From the NCBI GenBank assembly GCA_019421525.1, contig JAHZFC010000007.1, positions 1,787-23,546 of the forward strand: a stretch of DNA of 21,760 nucleotides. Reading direction: 5' to 3'. Shown in pieces: positions 1 through 6,726 of the stretch. Position 1 is the stretch's first letter, and each line of letters opens with the position of its first letter. This DNA comes from Clostridiales bacterium (GTDB lineage Bacteria > Bacillota > Clostridia > Oscillospirales > Oscillospiraceae). Under the pieces are notes generated by a model that was given only the letters and a program-made list of their open reading frames with translations, searched no databases and was not told where the DNA came from. The translations under genes were made by a program, and so were the position numbers.

Positions 1-1286
1 AGGGCGTTCCAGTAGGGCTGGACCTGGTCGCCCCCGGTATCCCGGTACTGGACGGTCAGCTCCCGGCGGCTCTCAGTGAGGGCGGTGAGGGCCGCGGCGG
101 CCTTTTCCGCAGGGAGCAGCAGCGCCTGCTGGGTGGTGGCGGAATAGGCGCGCAGGCGGATGGTGAAGTCGGTGACCATGCCATCCTCCACCTGGAACAC
201 GGCGGCCCAGCCGTCGTCGTAGAGGTGGACGGCACTGCCGTTGAGACAGTAGCCAAAGGTGACGGTATAGCAGTCCTCCTGCGTTTCGTCCGCCTGGGCG
301 GAGATCAGATAGAGCCGCGCCTGCCCGCACAGGGGGGCGGCGGCCGCCTCCACCAGGGCCCAGGCGGCATCCACCGCGCCGGACAGCCCGGACTGGGCAG
401 GGTATTTGCCTTCGCCGGAGGAATGGTAGACCACGCTGCCCCCCTGGAGCAGCCGCAGCGTGTCCTCCCCGTCCACGAAGGTGTATCCGTCATTGACGGT
501 AGCCTGGTTCTGGTCGCTGAAGGACGGGGCGGACAGCAGGGATGAGACCTGGGAAGGGTCGGTCAGGGACAGCGGCGTGACACTGTCGTAGACCAGGGCG
601 GACACCTCCTCCTCGGTAAAGAGGGTGTAAGGGTCTACCACGTCGGGGAGGGAGGAGGATTCAAAGGCGAAAAAGGCGCCGTTTGGGTCAACGGAGCCGA
701 CGATGGGCTCCAAGTGGAGGGTGGCGTCCAGGGCAGTGGTGCACTGGTAGAACCCGCCGTCCGTACCCTGATAACTCAGGGTGAGCATTCCGTCCGTCCC
801 GGCGGCCAGCACGATGTGACGGGCGGAGCCGGTCAAAGCGGAGGACATCCCCCCGCTGGAGAGCCAACCCGACAGGAGGGACAGAGGGACGGAGCTGAGG
901 TAGCCGAAGTAGACACACTCCTCGGACAGCAGCTGCTGCCACGCATCCTCAGACAGACGGGACGGGCTGCCCGCGCTGGCCAGAGCCTCCCCCAGCAGGG
1001 AGGCGGTCTGGTCGAAAAGGGCATCTGCAGCGTCCTGGTCATATTGTACGCCGTACCGGCTCATGGCCGTGCCCACCGCCATGCGCACCGGGACCGCGGC
1101 GGAGGAGAAGGCCTGGGCCTGGGGCGCGGCGGAGATGTTGTCCGCCAGTCCCTGGTCGAACAGGGAGGACAGCCCGGCGCTCTGGACCAGGGGGGAGCGG
1201 AACACCAGTACCAGGGCGGAGATGGTGAGCAGGACGATGAGGGCGGTCTTGGCCCGCTCCAGGATGCGGCGCTTCTTATCCGTCAT
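1..1286 (-). CDS. yycH: YycH-like regulator of WalK (C-terminus cut by window edge)
   Basis: About 428 residues are visible and the reading frame is still open at the left edge. It starts at ATG 1286 after a GGAGG site and overlaps the end of walK by 11 bases, so the two are translationally coupled. The N-terminus is basic (MTDKKRRILERAK), followed by one hydrophobic segment at about residues 13-29. The rest looks like a soluble extracytoplasmic domain rich in Ser, Ala and Asp. This single-pass layout directly after walK matches YycH (WalH), which in Bacillus sits outside the membrane and restrains the WalK kinase through membrane contacts. The family call rests mainly on position and topology; I do not recognise a diagnostic motif. 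A YycI-type gene would be expected next, outside the window. Confidence 0.75.
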   Translation of the reverse strand, partial: MTDKKRRILERAKTALIVLLTISALVLVFRSPLVQSAGLSSLFDQGLADNISAAPQAQAFSSAAVPVRMAVGTAMSRYGVQYDQDAADALFDQTASLLGEALASAGSPSRLSEDAWQQLLSEECVYFGYLSSVPLSLLSGWLSSGGMSSALTGSARHIVLAAGTDGMLTLSYQGTDGGFYQCTTALDATLHLEPIVGSVDPNGAFFAFESSSLPDVVDPYTLFTEEEVSALVYDSVTPLSLTDPSQVSSLLSAPSFSDQNQATVNDGYTFVDGEDTLRLLQGGSVVYHSSGEGKYPAQSGLSGAVDAAWALVEAAAAPLCGQARLYLISAQADETQEDCYTVTFGYCLNGSAVHLYDDGWAAVFQVEDGMVTDFTIRLRAYSATTQQALLLPAEKAAAALTALTESRRELTVQYRDTGGDQVQPYWNA

Positions 1287-3063
1287 GGCGGTGGTCCTCC
1301 TGGGGGCCGTTCACCAGCAGCTCCAGCCGGATGGTGAGGCCGGGGGTGTCCTTGTCCACCAGGAACAGGCGGCCCTGGTGGCTGTCCACGATCTCCTTGG
1401 CGATGGACAGGCCCAGGCCGGTGCCGCCGGACTGGCGGGAGCGGGCCTTGTCCACCCGGTAGAACCGCTCGAAGATCCGGCCCCGGTCCGCTGCGGGGAT
1501 GCCGATGCCGTTGTCGTCCACCTCCATCCACACCCAGTCCCCATAGGACCCGGCGGAGATGACGATAGTGCCGCCGTCGGGGGTGTACTTGATGGAGTTG
1601 GACACGATGTTCATCATCACCTGGACGATGCGCTCCCGGTCGGCCAGGATCTCCGGCAGGGCGGGGGACAGGCGCAGGGTGATGGTGTGGTCATGCTTTT
1701 GGGCGTCCAGCAGGACGGCCTGATAGGTGTCCCGGATGGCCTGGCCAAAGGGAAAGCGGGTGAGGTTCAGCCCGCTCTTGCCCGAGTCGAACCGGGACAG
1801 GGTGAGCAGGTCCTGGACGATGTGGGTCATCCGGTCGGACTCCCCCAGGATGACGCCCAGGAAGTTCTGCATCATCTCCGGGGGCATGTCGGCCGCCCCG
1901 TCCACCAGGGTCTCGGCATAGCTGCGGATATTGGTCAGGGGGGTGCGCAGCTCGTGGGAGACGTTGGCCACAAAGTCCTTGCGCATCTCCTCAGCCTTGC
2001 GCTGCTCGGTGACATCGTGGATGAGCACCAACACGCCCCCCTGGTTGGCCCGGTCATAGGGGGCCAGCAGCAGGTCCAGGGTCCGGCTGCCCACGGTGCG
2101 CTCGGCGGACAGGTAGCCGTCCACCGCCGCCGCCTCGGACAGGGTGAACAGGTCGCCGAAGAGCTGGTTGTAGTGGTCCCCCATGTGGATGGCCCGGGAG
2201 AGCATCTCCTGGGCGGCTGGGTTGAAGTGGATGACGTGGCCGGTGCGGTCAAAGGCCACCACGCCATCCGCCATGTGGAGGAAGAGGGTATCCAGCTTGT
2301 TGCGCTCGTTCTCCACGGCGGCGATGGTGTCCTGGAGCTGCTGGGCCATGGTGTTGAAGCTCTCGGTGAGCAGGCCGATCTCATCCCGGCTGCTCACCTC
2401 GATCTTCTTGGAGAAGTTGCCGTCGGCCACCTCCTTCAGACCGTCGGTGAGCCGCTCGATGGGGGTGGTCAGGGTCTTGGACAGCAGGGTGGACAGCATC
2501 AGGGAGATGACCAGGCCCAGCACCAGGGCCTCCCCGATGAGGGTGAACAGGTCGGCGGTCAGGCTGCGGACGGTCTGCCGGTCGTCCAGGATATAGATGA
2601 TGTACCGGTCCTCCCCCCGGGTGATAGGGATGGCCGCGTCCATATAGTCGGCGGTGATGTCGCTCTCGTCCCCGGTCTGGCCCAGCAGAGCGGTCTCGAT
2701 ATTGGGGGTGATGGCCACCCCGTTCTCCGGCGCCTGGGGGAGGGAGCCGGCAAGATATTCCGCCGTCACGCCGTCCAGCACATAGTAGTTGCGGTCACGT
2801 CCGTCCACCCCCAGAGAGCCGGAGTATGCCTCCAGCACCTGGTCGATCATGGCCGCGCCGTCGGTCTCTCCCTCGGTGGGGGTCTGGAGGGCGCGGACGA
2901 AGTCCGCGTTGTCCTGACTGAAGGCGGCAGCGATCTGGCTGTAAAAGTCGTCGATGTAGAAGCCCATCACGGAGTTGATGAGGAAGGAGCCCACCACCGT
3001 CATCAGCGACACGATGAGCAGCATCATGATCAGCGTCAGTTTCAAATGCAGACTGCGGCGCAC
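1276..3063 (-). CDS. walK: WalK/VicK-type sensor histidine kinase
   Basis: The protein has 595 residues, close to the usual WalK length of about 600. It starts at GTG 3063, seven bases after AAGGAAG. Domains in order: transmembrane segment 1 (about 9-30), extracellular sensor loop (about 35-170), transmembrane segment 2 (about 175-195), HAMP (about 196-248), PAS (about 255-355), HisKA with the phospho-accepting His370 in VSHELRTPL, and HATPase_c with the N box around Asn485-Asn489, the DNGIGI box at 517-522 and the GGTGLGLS box at 547-554. The HAMP-PAS-HisKA order is typical of WalK, which controls wall hydrolase genes with WalR in Firmicutes. It overlaps the yycH-like gene downstream. Unusually, walR lies 746 bases upstream instead of immediately adjacent, so walK either depends on read-through or has its own promoter. 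Confidence 0.95.
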   Translation of the reverse strand: MRRSLHLKLTLIMMLLIVSLMTVVGSFLINSVMGFYIDDFYSQIAAAFSQDNADFVRALQTPTEGETDGAAMIDQVLEAYSGSLGVDGRDRNYYVLDGVTAEYLAGSLPQAPENGVAITPNIETALLGQTGDESDITADYMDAAIPITRGEDRYIIYILDDRQTVRSLTADLFTLIGEALVLGLVISLMLSTLLSKTLTTPIERLTDGLKEVADGNFSKKIEVSSRDEIGLLTESFNTMAQQLQDTIAAVENERNKLDTLFLHMADGVVAFDRTGHVIHFNPAAQEMLSRAIHMGDHYNQLFGDLFTLSEAAAVDGYLSAERTVGSRTLDLLLAPYDRANQGGVLVLIHDVTEQRKAEEMRKDFVANVSHELRTPLTNIRSYAETLVDGAADMPPEMMQNFLGVILGESDRMTHIVQDLLTLSRFDSGKSGLNLTRFPFGQAIRDTYQAVLLDAQKHDHTITLRLSPALPEILADRERIVQVMMNIVSNSIKYTPDGGTIVISAGSYGDWVWMEVDDNGIGIPAADRGRIFERFYRVDKARSRQSGGTGLGLSIAKEIVDSHQGRLFLVDKDTPGLTIRLELLVNGPQEDHRHDG

Positions 3064-3147
3064 CGGCTCACTTCCTTTCTGGTTTGGTCAGGCCCCGCCG
3101 GGGGCACGGTCCCGCCCGAGGCGCGGGTTTGGGATTCGCCTTGCGGC

Positions 3148-3250
3148 CAAAGCCTTCCCCCTAGGGGGAAGGTGCCCCGCGTAAGCGGGGCGGATGAGGG
3201 GCGTGCCCTCGCCTCCCCCTTGACGGGGGAGGTGGCTGCGCAGCAGCTGG
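3148..3250. repeat. Composite palindromic intergenic repeat module
   Basis: The module is four inverted repeats in a row: a perfect 20-bp palindrome CCTTCCCCCTAGGGGGAAGG (3153-3172), GCCCCGC-GTAA-GCGGGGC (3174-3191), CCTCCCCC-TTGAC-GGGGGAGG (3212-3232) and GCTGC-GCA-GCAGC (3235-3247). Similar units (CCTTCCCCC..., GGCGGATGAGGG, CTCCCCC...GGGGGAGG) are familiar to me from intergenic regions of many gut Oscillospirales. That is recollection and has not been searched here. There is no transposase or coding content, so it would be REP- or MITE-like and mobilised in trans if at all. Confidence 0.7.
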
Positions 3251-3316
3251 AGGGAGTGTATGGAGAAGGGCAAGGCCCTTCACCTGCGGCCAGGTTTCAC
3301 CTTGCGGCGACCTACT

Positions 3317-3410
3317 TTTCGCTCGTGCAGAAAGTACCCAAAGGCCTTGCCTTTGGGAACGAGCTTACCAAAAACCATTTCTTTTGACAGCGCCAAAAGA
3401 AACGGTTTTT
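3317..3410. repeat. Second hairpin module of the walR-walK spacer
   Basis: Two clear inverted repeats are visible. CCCAAAGGC-CTT-GCCTTTGGG lies at 3337-3357. A long 17-bp stem lies at 3370-3386 paired with 3394-3410, with a 7-base loop. The long stem has one A:C mismatch on the plus strand that becomes a G:U wobble on the minus strand, so it pairs fully only in RNA transcribed in the walR-walK direction. A weaker TACTTT/AAAGTA pair lies at 3315-3338. The function is unknown; a processing or stability element in the operon mRNA is one possibility. Confidence 0.6.
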
Positions 3411-3591
3411 GAGATCCAAAGAAAAGCGCTGATTGGCCCTTCGGTGCGTCCTTCTATGGACCGGCGCGCAAAGCAGGACACACGAAGCGTCTCTTTTCGC
3501 TGCCGCTCCATCGTACTGGGTCAAGATGCAGGCTGGCTACCAAACAGCGCCTGGTGCTGGCGGAGGGAGAAGGGGCTGTGACCTCCGAGGC

Positions 3592-3654
3592 TCAGGAGGC
3601 GAAACAGTAGCCCAGACCTCTTCTCGTGACAACGAATTTGGGGTCGGCGGGGTC
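3592..3654 (-). pseudogene. Relic of a second walR 3' end (20 codons plus stop)
   Basis: Read on the minus strand from 3654 to 3592, this segment encodes DPADPKFVVTRRGLGYCFAS followed by TGA. The peptide is identical over all 20 residues to the C-terminus of the intact WalR at 3810-4505. Nine of the 20 codons differ, all synonymously, for example AGA AGA against CGG CGC, AAA against AAG and GTT against GTG, and the stop is TGA rather than TAA. Homology stops at the upstream boundary, next to the perfect hairpin at 3658-3680. There is no start codon or ribosome binding site, so it is not a functional gene. The pattern suggests the end of a diverged but selected walR allele, left behind by recombination or by an element that inserted at the gene's 3' end. 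Confidence 0.85.
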
Positions 3655-3657
3655 GCT

Positions 3658-3680
3658 CCCCATAGAGTTGCTCTATGGGG
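3658..3680. repeat. Perfect 10-bp hairpin at the walR relic junction
   Basis: CCCCATAGAG-TTG-CTCTATGGGG forms a perfect 10-bp stem with a 3-base loop. It begins within three bases of the point where homology between the relic and the real walR ends. It could mark the end of an inserted element or be a leftover terminator. On neither strand is a long T tract directly attached. Confidence 0.7.
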
Positions 3681-3725
3681 CCCCCATTATTTTTCATGCT
3701 CGGGACAAATGAATTGCCCCTGCGC

Positions 3726-3780
3726 CAAGCGCCAGGAGGCGCTTGTACGGCGGCACCTGCCGCCGGCCGGCTTCGCCGGC
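3726..3780. repeat. Three tandem GC hairpins just downstream of walR
   Basis: Three hairpins follow one another: CAAGCGCC-AGGA-GGCGCTTG (3726-3745), CGGCGGCA-CC-TGCCGCCG (3748-3765) and GCCGGC-TTC-GCCGGC (3766-3780). They sit 30-85 bases past the walR stop on the minus strand. No T tract follows, so they are not standard intrinsic terminators. They could slow RNA polymerase or protect the walR message 3' end. Confidence 0.6.
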
Positions 3781-3809
3781 GGGACGACCCCGCAAGATGC
3801 CTTCTGGGT

Positions 3810-4505
3810 TTAGGAGGCGAAGCAGTAGCCCAGGCCCCGGCGGGTGACCACGAACTTGGGATCTGCGGGGTCGTCCTCGATCTTTTCCCGCAGGCGGCGG
3901 ATGGCCACGTCCACCGCCCGCACGTCGCCCACATAGCCCTCGTAGTTCCACACCTGCTCCATGAGTGCCTCCCGGGAAAAGACCTGCCCCCGGTGGGAGG
4001 ACAGCACCCGCACCAGCTCATATTCCCGCTGGGTCAGGTCCAGGGGCTGGCCGTCCTTGCTCACCGTCATGGACTGGGGGTCCACGGTGATGCGGCCCAG
4101 CTCCAGCCGCTCCTCCGACGGGGCGGCCTGGACGGTCATGCCGGTGCGGCGGATGTTGGCCTTGACCCGGGCCAGCAGCTCCCGCATGGAAAAGGGCTTG
4201 GTGATGTAATCGTCGGCGCCCAGCTCCAGGCCAAGCACCTTGTCCGTCTCCTCCTCACGGGCGGTGAGCATGATGACCGGGGTGGCCCGGCCCTCTCCCC
4301 GCAGGCGGCGGCACACCTCAAAGCCGTCCATCTCCGGCAGCATCAGGTCCAGCAGGATGAGGTCCGGGTCCTGCTCCAGGGCCAGGCGCAGCCCGGTGGC
4401 GCCGTCATAGGCCTCCAGGGTGTCATACCCCTCCCGGACCAGGTTGAACACCAGGATGTCCACGATGTTTTTCTCGTCCTCGATGACCAGGATCTTCTTC
4501 CGCAC
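3810..4505 (-). CDS. walR: WalR/VicR-type response regulator
   Basis: The protein has 231 residues, the standard OmpR/PhoB-family length. The N-terminal receiver domain (1-115) carries the acidic pair Glu9-Asp10, phospho-acceptor Asp53 in LLDLMLPEMDG, Thr81 and Lys103. The C-terminal winged-helix DNA-binding domain (about 130-231) ends in VVTRRGLGYCF. The start is GTG 4505, with AAGGAGGG about seven bases upstream inside the end of the Nudix gene, leaving only three bases between the two genes. The assignment to WalR over other OmpR regulators rests on the downstream walK and YycH-like genes. WalR activates wall hydrolase and wall turnover genes. Its last 20 residues are duplicated as a relic 155 bases further downstream. 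Confidence 0.92.
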   Translation of the reverse strand: MRKKILVIEDEKNIVDILVFNLVREGYDTLEAYDGATGLRLALEQDPDLILLDLMLPEMDGFEVCRRLRGEGRATPVIMLTAREEETDKVLGLELGADDYITKPFSMRELLARVKANIRRTGMTVQAAPSEERLELGRITVDPQSMTVSKDGQPLDLTQREYELVRVLSSHRGQVFSREALMEQVWNYEGYVGDVRAVDVAIRRLREKIEDDPADPKFVVTRRGLGYCFAS

Positions 4506-4508
4506 AGC

Positions 4509-5051
4509 TCATCCCTCCTTCAGCCGGAGATAGGCCCGCAGGATGGCGGCCACCGTCTTGCTGTCCTCCAGCCGGCCGTCCACGGCCATGGCCGCCGCCT
4601 CCTCCAGGGGCATCACCACATGCTCCAGAAACTCGTCCTCGTCGGGGTGGATGTCCCCGAAGGTCAGGTCCTGGGCCAGGTAGACGTGCTGGAGCTCGTC
4701 GCAGAAGCCCGGGGTGGGCATCATCAGTCCCATGGGGGTCCACCGGCCGGCCTGGGCGCCCACCTCCTCGCTCAGCTCCCGCTGGGCGGCGGGGAAGGGC
4801 TCCTCCCCCGGCTCCAGCTTGCCGGCGGGCACCTCCAGCAGCACCTTGCCGTAGGGGTAGCGGAACTGGCGCACCAGGTGGATGTTGCCCTTGTCGTCCA
4901 CGGGCACCACCACCACCGCGCCGGGGTGGCGGATGACCTCCCGCCAGGAGGTGTTGCCGTCCACCAGCTCCACGGTGTCATAGTATACCTTCAGCAGCCG
5001 CCCGTCGTAGACCAGCTGGCTGCTCAGTGTCTTTTCGTTGAGTTCCATCAT
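4509..5051 (-). CDS. nudF: Nudix hydrolase, ADP-ribose pyrophosphatase type
   Basis: The protein has 180 residues. The Nudix box fits GX5EX7REUXEEXGU exactly, from Gly77 to Ala99, with Glu92, Glu95 and Glu96 as metal ligands. The upstream stretch GAVVVVPVDDKGNIHLVRQFRYP is typical of the ADP-ribose pyrophosphatase branch (YqkG/NudF). These enzymes hydrolyse ADP-ribose to AMP and ribose-5-phosphate in the cytosol; the exact substrate cannot be read from the sequence. The start is ATG 5051 after GGGAGG; ATG 5048 is an alternative. It is the first gene of the unit that continues into walR three bases later, and the walR ribosome binding site is inside its last codons, so the two are probably co-translated. 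Confidence 0.88.
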   Translation of the reverse strand: MMELNEKTLSSQLVYDGRLLKVYYDTVELVDGNTSWREVIRHPGAVVVVPVDDKGNIHLVRQFRYPYGKVLLEVPAGKLEPGEEPFPAAQRELSEEVGAQAGRWTPMGLMMPTPGFCDELQHVYLAQDLTFGDIHPDEDEFLEHVVMPLEEAAAMAVDGRLEDSKTVAAILRAYLRLKEG

Positions 5052-5076
5052 GATACGTACGCCTCCCGATCCTCTC

Positions 5077-5097
5077 TCCCGGCCCGCCGGGCCGGGA
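5077..5097. promoter_or_regulatory. Hairpin in the nudF-walR leader
   Basis: TCCCGGCCC-GCC-GGGCCGGGA forms a perfect 9-bp stem in the roughly 90-base leader between the proposed promoter and the nudF ribosome binding site. No T tract follows it, so it is not an obvious attenuator. Another inverted repeat, GATCG-AA-CGATC (5114-5125), lies about 15-25 bases after the expected start point and could be an operator. Confidence 0.5.
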
Positions 5098-5144
5098 ACA
5101 TGGCTGTCTGTGCGATCGAACGATCTTTCTGTTGGGTAAGAGCT

Positions 5145-5174
5145 ATTATATCACAGCTGGCCGGGCAAGTCCAA
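5145..5174 (-). promoter_or_regulatory. Predicted sigma-A promoter of nudF-walR
   Basis: On the minus strand, TTGGAC (5174-5169) and a perfect TATAAT (5150-5145) are separated by 18 bases. The -10 box touches the stop codon of the upstream sigma-54 activator gene at 5151, and the -35 box lies inside its final codons. This would give nudF-walR its own start independent of the activator gene. Confidence 0.7.
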
Positions 5175-6575
5175 CCCCCGGCGCAGCGGGATGCCATACT
5201 TTTTCATTTTCCGGTACAGAGTGGTCCGGCCAACCCCCAGCCGCCGGGCGGCCAGGCTCTGGTTATACCCGCAGGTGGCCAGAGCCTCCCGGATGGCCCG
5301 CACCTCCGCCGACTCCATGGTGGGGCCGGCAGGCTCCTGCTGCCGGGGCTGCGGGACCTCCCGTTCCGCAGGAGGCGGGGAGACGGGCTGCTGGGGAAGG
5401 GCGGCGCGCACCTGCTCGGCCCCCACGCTCTGGCCCGCCGCGCCGATGCCCAGCCGGAGCACCACGTTGCGCAGCTGGCGCACATTGCCCGGCCAGCGGT
5501 AGGCCACCAGCTGGTCCATGGCGGCGGGGGTGAAGCGCACCGCCAGCCCCTCCCGCTGGACGAAGTGGTCCACCAGCCGGGGGATGTCCGAGGCCCGCTC
5601 CCGCAGAGGAGGGACGCTGATCTCGATGGTGGACAGGCGGTAGTACAGGTCGGAGCGGAACCGCCCTGCGTCGGCCAGGGCATGGAGGTCGGCGTTGGTG
5701 GAGGCCATCACCCGGGTGTCCATCACCTGCATCCGGCTGCCCCCCAGCCGCTCGAACTCCTTTTCCTCCAGCACCCGCAGCAGCTTGGACTGCATGCGCA
5801 GGTCCATCTCGCCGATCTCATCCAGCAGGAGCGAGCCGCCCCCCGCCAGCTCGAACTTGCCCTTCTTGGCGGTGACCGCCCCGGTGAAAGCCCCCTTCTC
5901 GTGACCGAACAGCTCCGATTCCAGCAGGTTGTCCGGGATGGCGGTGCAGTTGATCTTCACATAGGGGGCGCTGCCGCTGGGGAAGGCGGTGGAGTGGATG
6001 GCGCCGGCCAGGATCTCCTTGCCGGTGCCTGTCTCCCCGGTGATGAGCACTGGGTAACGGGTGGAGGCCGCCTGGCGGCAGCGGTCCAACAGCTCCCGCA
6101 CCAGGGGGTGCTCCCCGATGAAATCGTTGAAGGTGTAGGAGCCGGAGGCCCGGGCCAGGCTGTCGTACAGCGCGGCGCTCCGGGCCGGGCCCTCGGACAG
6201 CTTGCCCAGGGCCCGCTTGAGCTTGTTGGTATCCAGGCTGACCAGCATGCCCATGCCGCCGATGCGCTCCTCCCCCTCGTAGATGGGAAGCTCGGTGACG
6301 ATGTGATACTTGCCCCGCATGAGCACCAGCCGCCCCGCCTCGGGCACTCCGGTGCGGGCCACCTGGCCCAGGTGGGTGTCCGGGTCCAGCTCCTCGATGG
6401 GCCGGCCAACGCACTCCTCCTGGGTCTTTCCCAGGTCCCGCAGGGTGGGGACGGAGTACCGGATGAGCCGCCCGGCGGCGTCCACCAGCCCGGCGGCGGA
6501 AAAGCCAGTGTCCATCAGCTCGTCCAAAATGCCGCCCCGGGTATACAGCTGTTCTCTTGTCATGTGGATGACCAT
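5151..6575 (-). CDS. Sigma-54-dependent transcriptional activator (PAS, AAA+, Fis HTH)
   Basis: The protein has 474 residues. It has an N-terminal PAS-like sensor region (about 15-115), an AAA+ domain (about 152-385) with Walker A GETGTGKE (180-187), the sigma-54 contact loop GAFTGA (228-233), Walker B LLLDEIGE (249-256), the RSDLYYRL arginine-finger region (307-314) and WPGNVRQL (361-368), then a Pro/Gln/Glu-rich linker (about 392-420) and a Fis-type helix-turn-helix (about 426-461). It has no receiver domain, so it is ligand-sensing rather than a response regulator. I chose ATG 6575 because GGGGAGGGG lies six bases upstream; longer frames to 6620 start upstream of the predicted start point. 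It diverges from a MATE transporter, which suggests a link, but the transporter promoter looks sigma-A-like. Its ligand and targets are unknown. Confidence 0.9.
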   Translation of the reverse strand: MVIHMTREQLYTRGGILDELMDTGFSAAGLVDAAGRLIRYSVPTLRDLGKTQEECVGRPIEELDPDTHLGQVARTGVPEAGRLVLMRGKYHIVTELPIYEGEERIGGMGMLVSLDTNKLKRALGKLSEGPARSAALYDSLARASGSYTFNDFIGEHPLVRELLDRCRQAASTRYPVLITGETGTGKEILAGAIHSTAFPSGSAPYVKINCTAIPDNLLESELFGHEKGAFTGAVTAKKGKFELAGGGSLLLDEIGEMDLRMQSKLLRVLEEKEFERLGGSRMQVMDTRVMASTNADLHALADAGRFRSDLYYRLSTIEISVPPLRERASDIPRLVDHFVQREGLAVRFTPAAMDQLVAYRWPGNVRQLRNVVLRLGIGAAGQSVGAEQVRAALPQQPVSPPPAEREVPQPRQQEPAGPTMESAEVRAIREALATCGYNQSLAARRLGVGRTTLYRKMKKYGIPLRRGLDLPGQL

Positions 6576-6595
6576 AAGGGCCCCTCCCCGCCAGT

Positions 6596-6609
6596 GTTTC
6601 ACTTGAAAC
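6596..6609. promoter_or_regulatory. Palindrome at the start site of the sigma-54 activator gene
   Basis: GTTTCA-CT-TGAAAC is a 14-bp inverted repeat immediately downstream of the predicted minus-strand -10 box (6616-6611), so it covers the transcription start. Its position suits a repressor or autoregulatory operator. The binding protein is unknown. Confidence 0.5.
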
Positions 6610-6610
6610 G

Positions 6611-6639
6611 ATTGTACCAAAATAGTGCAGCATCCGCAA
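6611..6639 (-). promoter_or_regulatory. Predicted sigma-A promoter of the sigma-54 activator gene
   Basis: On the minus strand, TTGCGG (6639-6634) and TACAAT (6616-6611) are separated by 17 bases. It lies back-to-back with the MATE promoter, with the two -35 boxes 22 bases apart. No sigma-54 -24/-12 (GG-N10-GC) site was evident in this 150-bp intergenic region. Confidence 0.65.
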
Positions 6640-6661
6640 GGCGGGATTTTTTCCAGGTATT

Positions 6662-6690
6662 TTGCTTTTTCGGGAAAGATGTGTTATACT
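6662..6690 (+). promoter_or_regulatory. Predicted sigma-A promoter of the MATE transporter gene
   Basis: TTGCTT (6662-6667) and TATACT (6685-6690) are separated by 17 bases. The start point would be near 6697, giving a leader of about 30 bases before the TTG start at 6727. That leaves no room for a riboswitch. Confidence 0.7.
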
Positions 6691-6726
6691 GTCCCTTACC
6701 ATCATCGATCGTAAGGAGTGATCGCG

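Larger units (their letters stand above)
3064..3809. other. Gene-free hairpin-rich spacer between walR and walK
   Basis: This 746-bp stretch separates two genes that are normally adjacent. It contains no convincing gene; short open frames here are repeat-derived. From walK toward walR it holds a GC-rich palindrome module (about 3148-3250), a second module with two or three hairpins (3317-3410), unassigned sequence (3411-3591), a 20-codon relic of a walR 3' end (3592-3654), a perfect 10-bp hairpin (3658-3680) and three consecutive GC hairpins (3726-3780). No clear sigma-A promoter for walK was found in it, though a weak one cannot be excluded by eye. Confidence 0.85.

Noticed and set aside
3148..3250. 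Possible CRISPR array
   Set aside because: The hairpins differ from one another and there are no regularly spaced identical repeats with unique spacers.
1063..3387. Plus-strand open frame of 774 codons across walK
   Set aside because: It is antisense to a well-supported kinase gene. The translation is low-complexity Gly/Val/His/Gln-rich with no recognisable domain, a usual by-product of GC-rich codons.
3312..3524. Short minus-strand frame of 70 codons in the walR-walK gap
   Set aside because: The sequence is the translation of the repeat hairpin module, with no proper ribosome binding site; such peptides are repeat artefacts.
5077..5097. Leader hairpin of nudF as a riboswitch or attenuator
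   Set aside because: It is a simple 9-bp stem without a T tract, anti-terminator pairing or conserved aptamer features that I can recognise.
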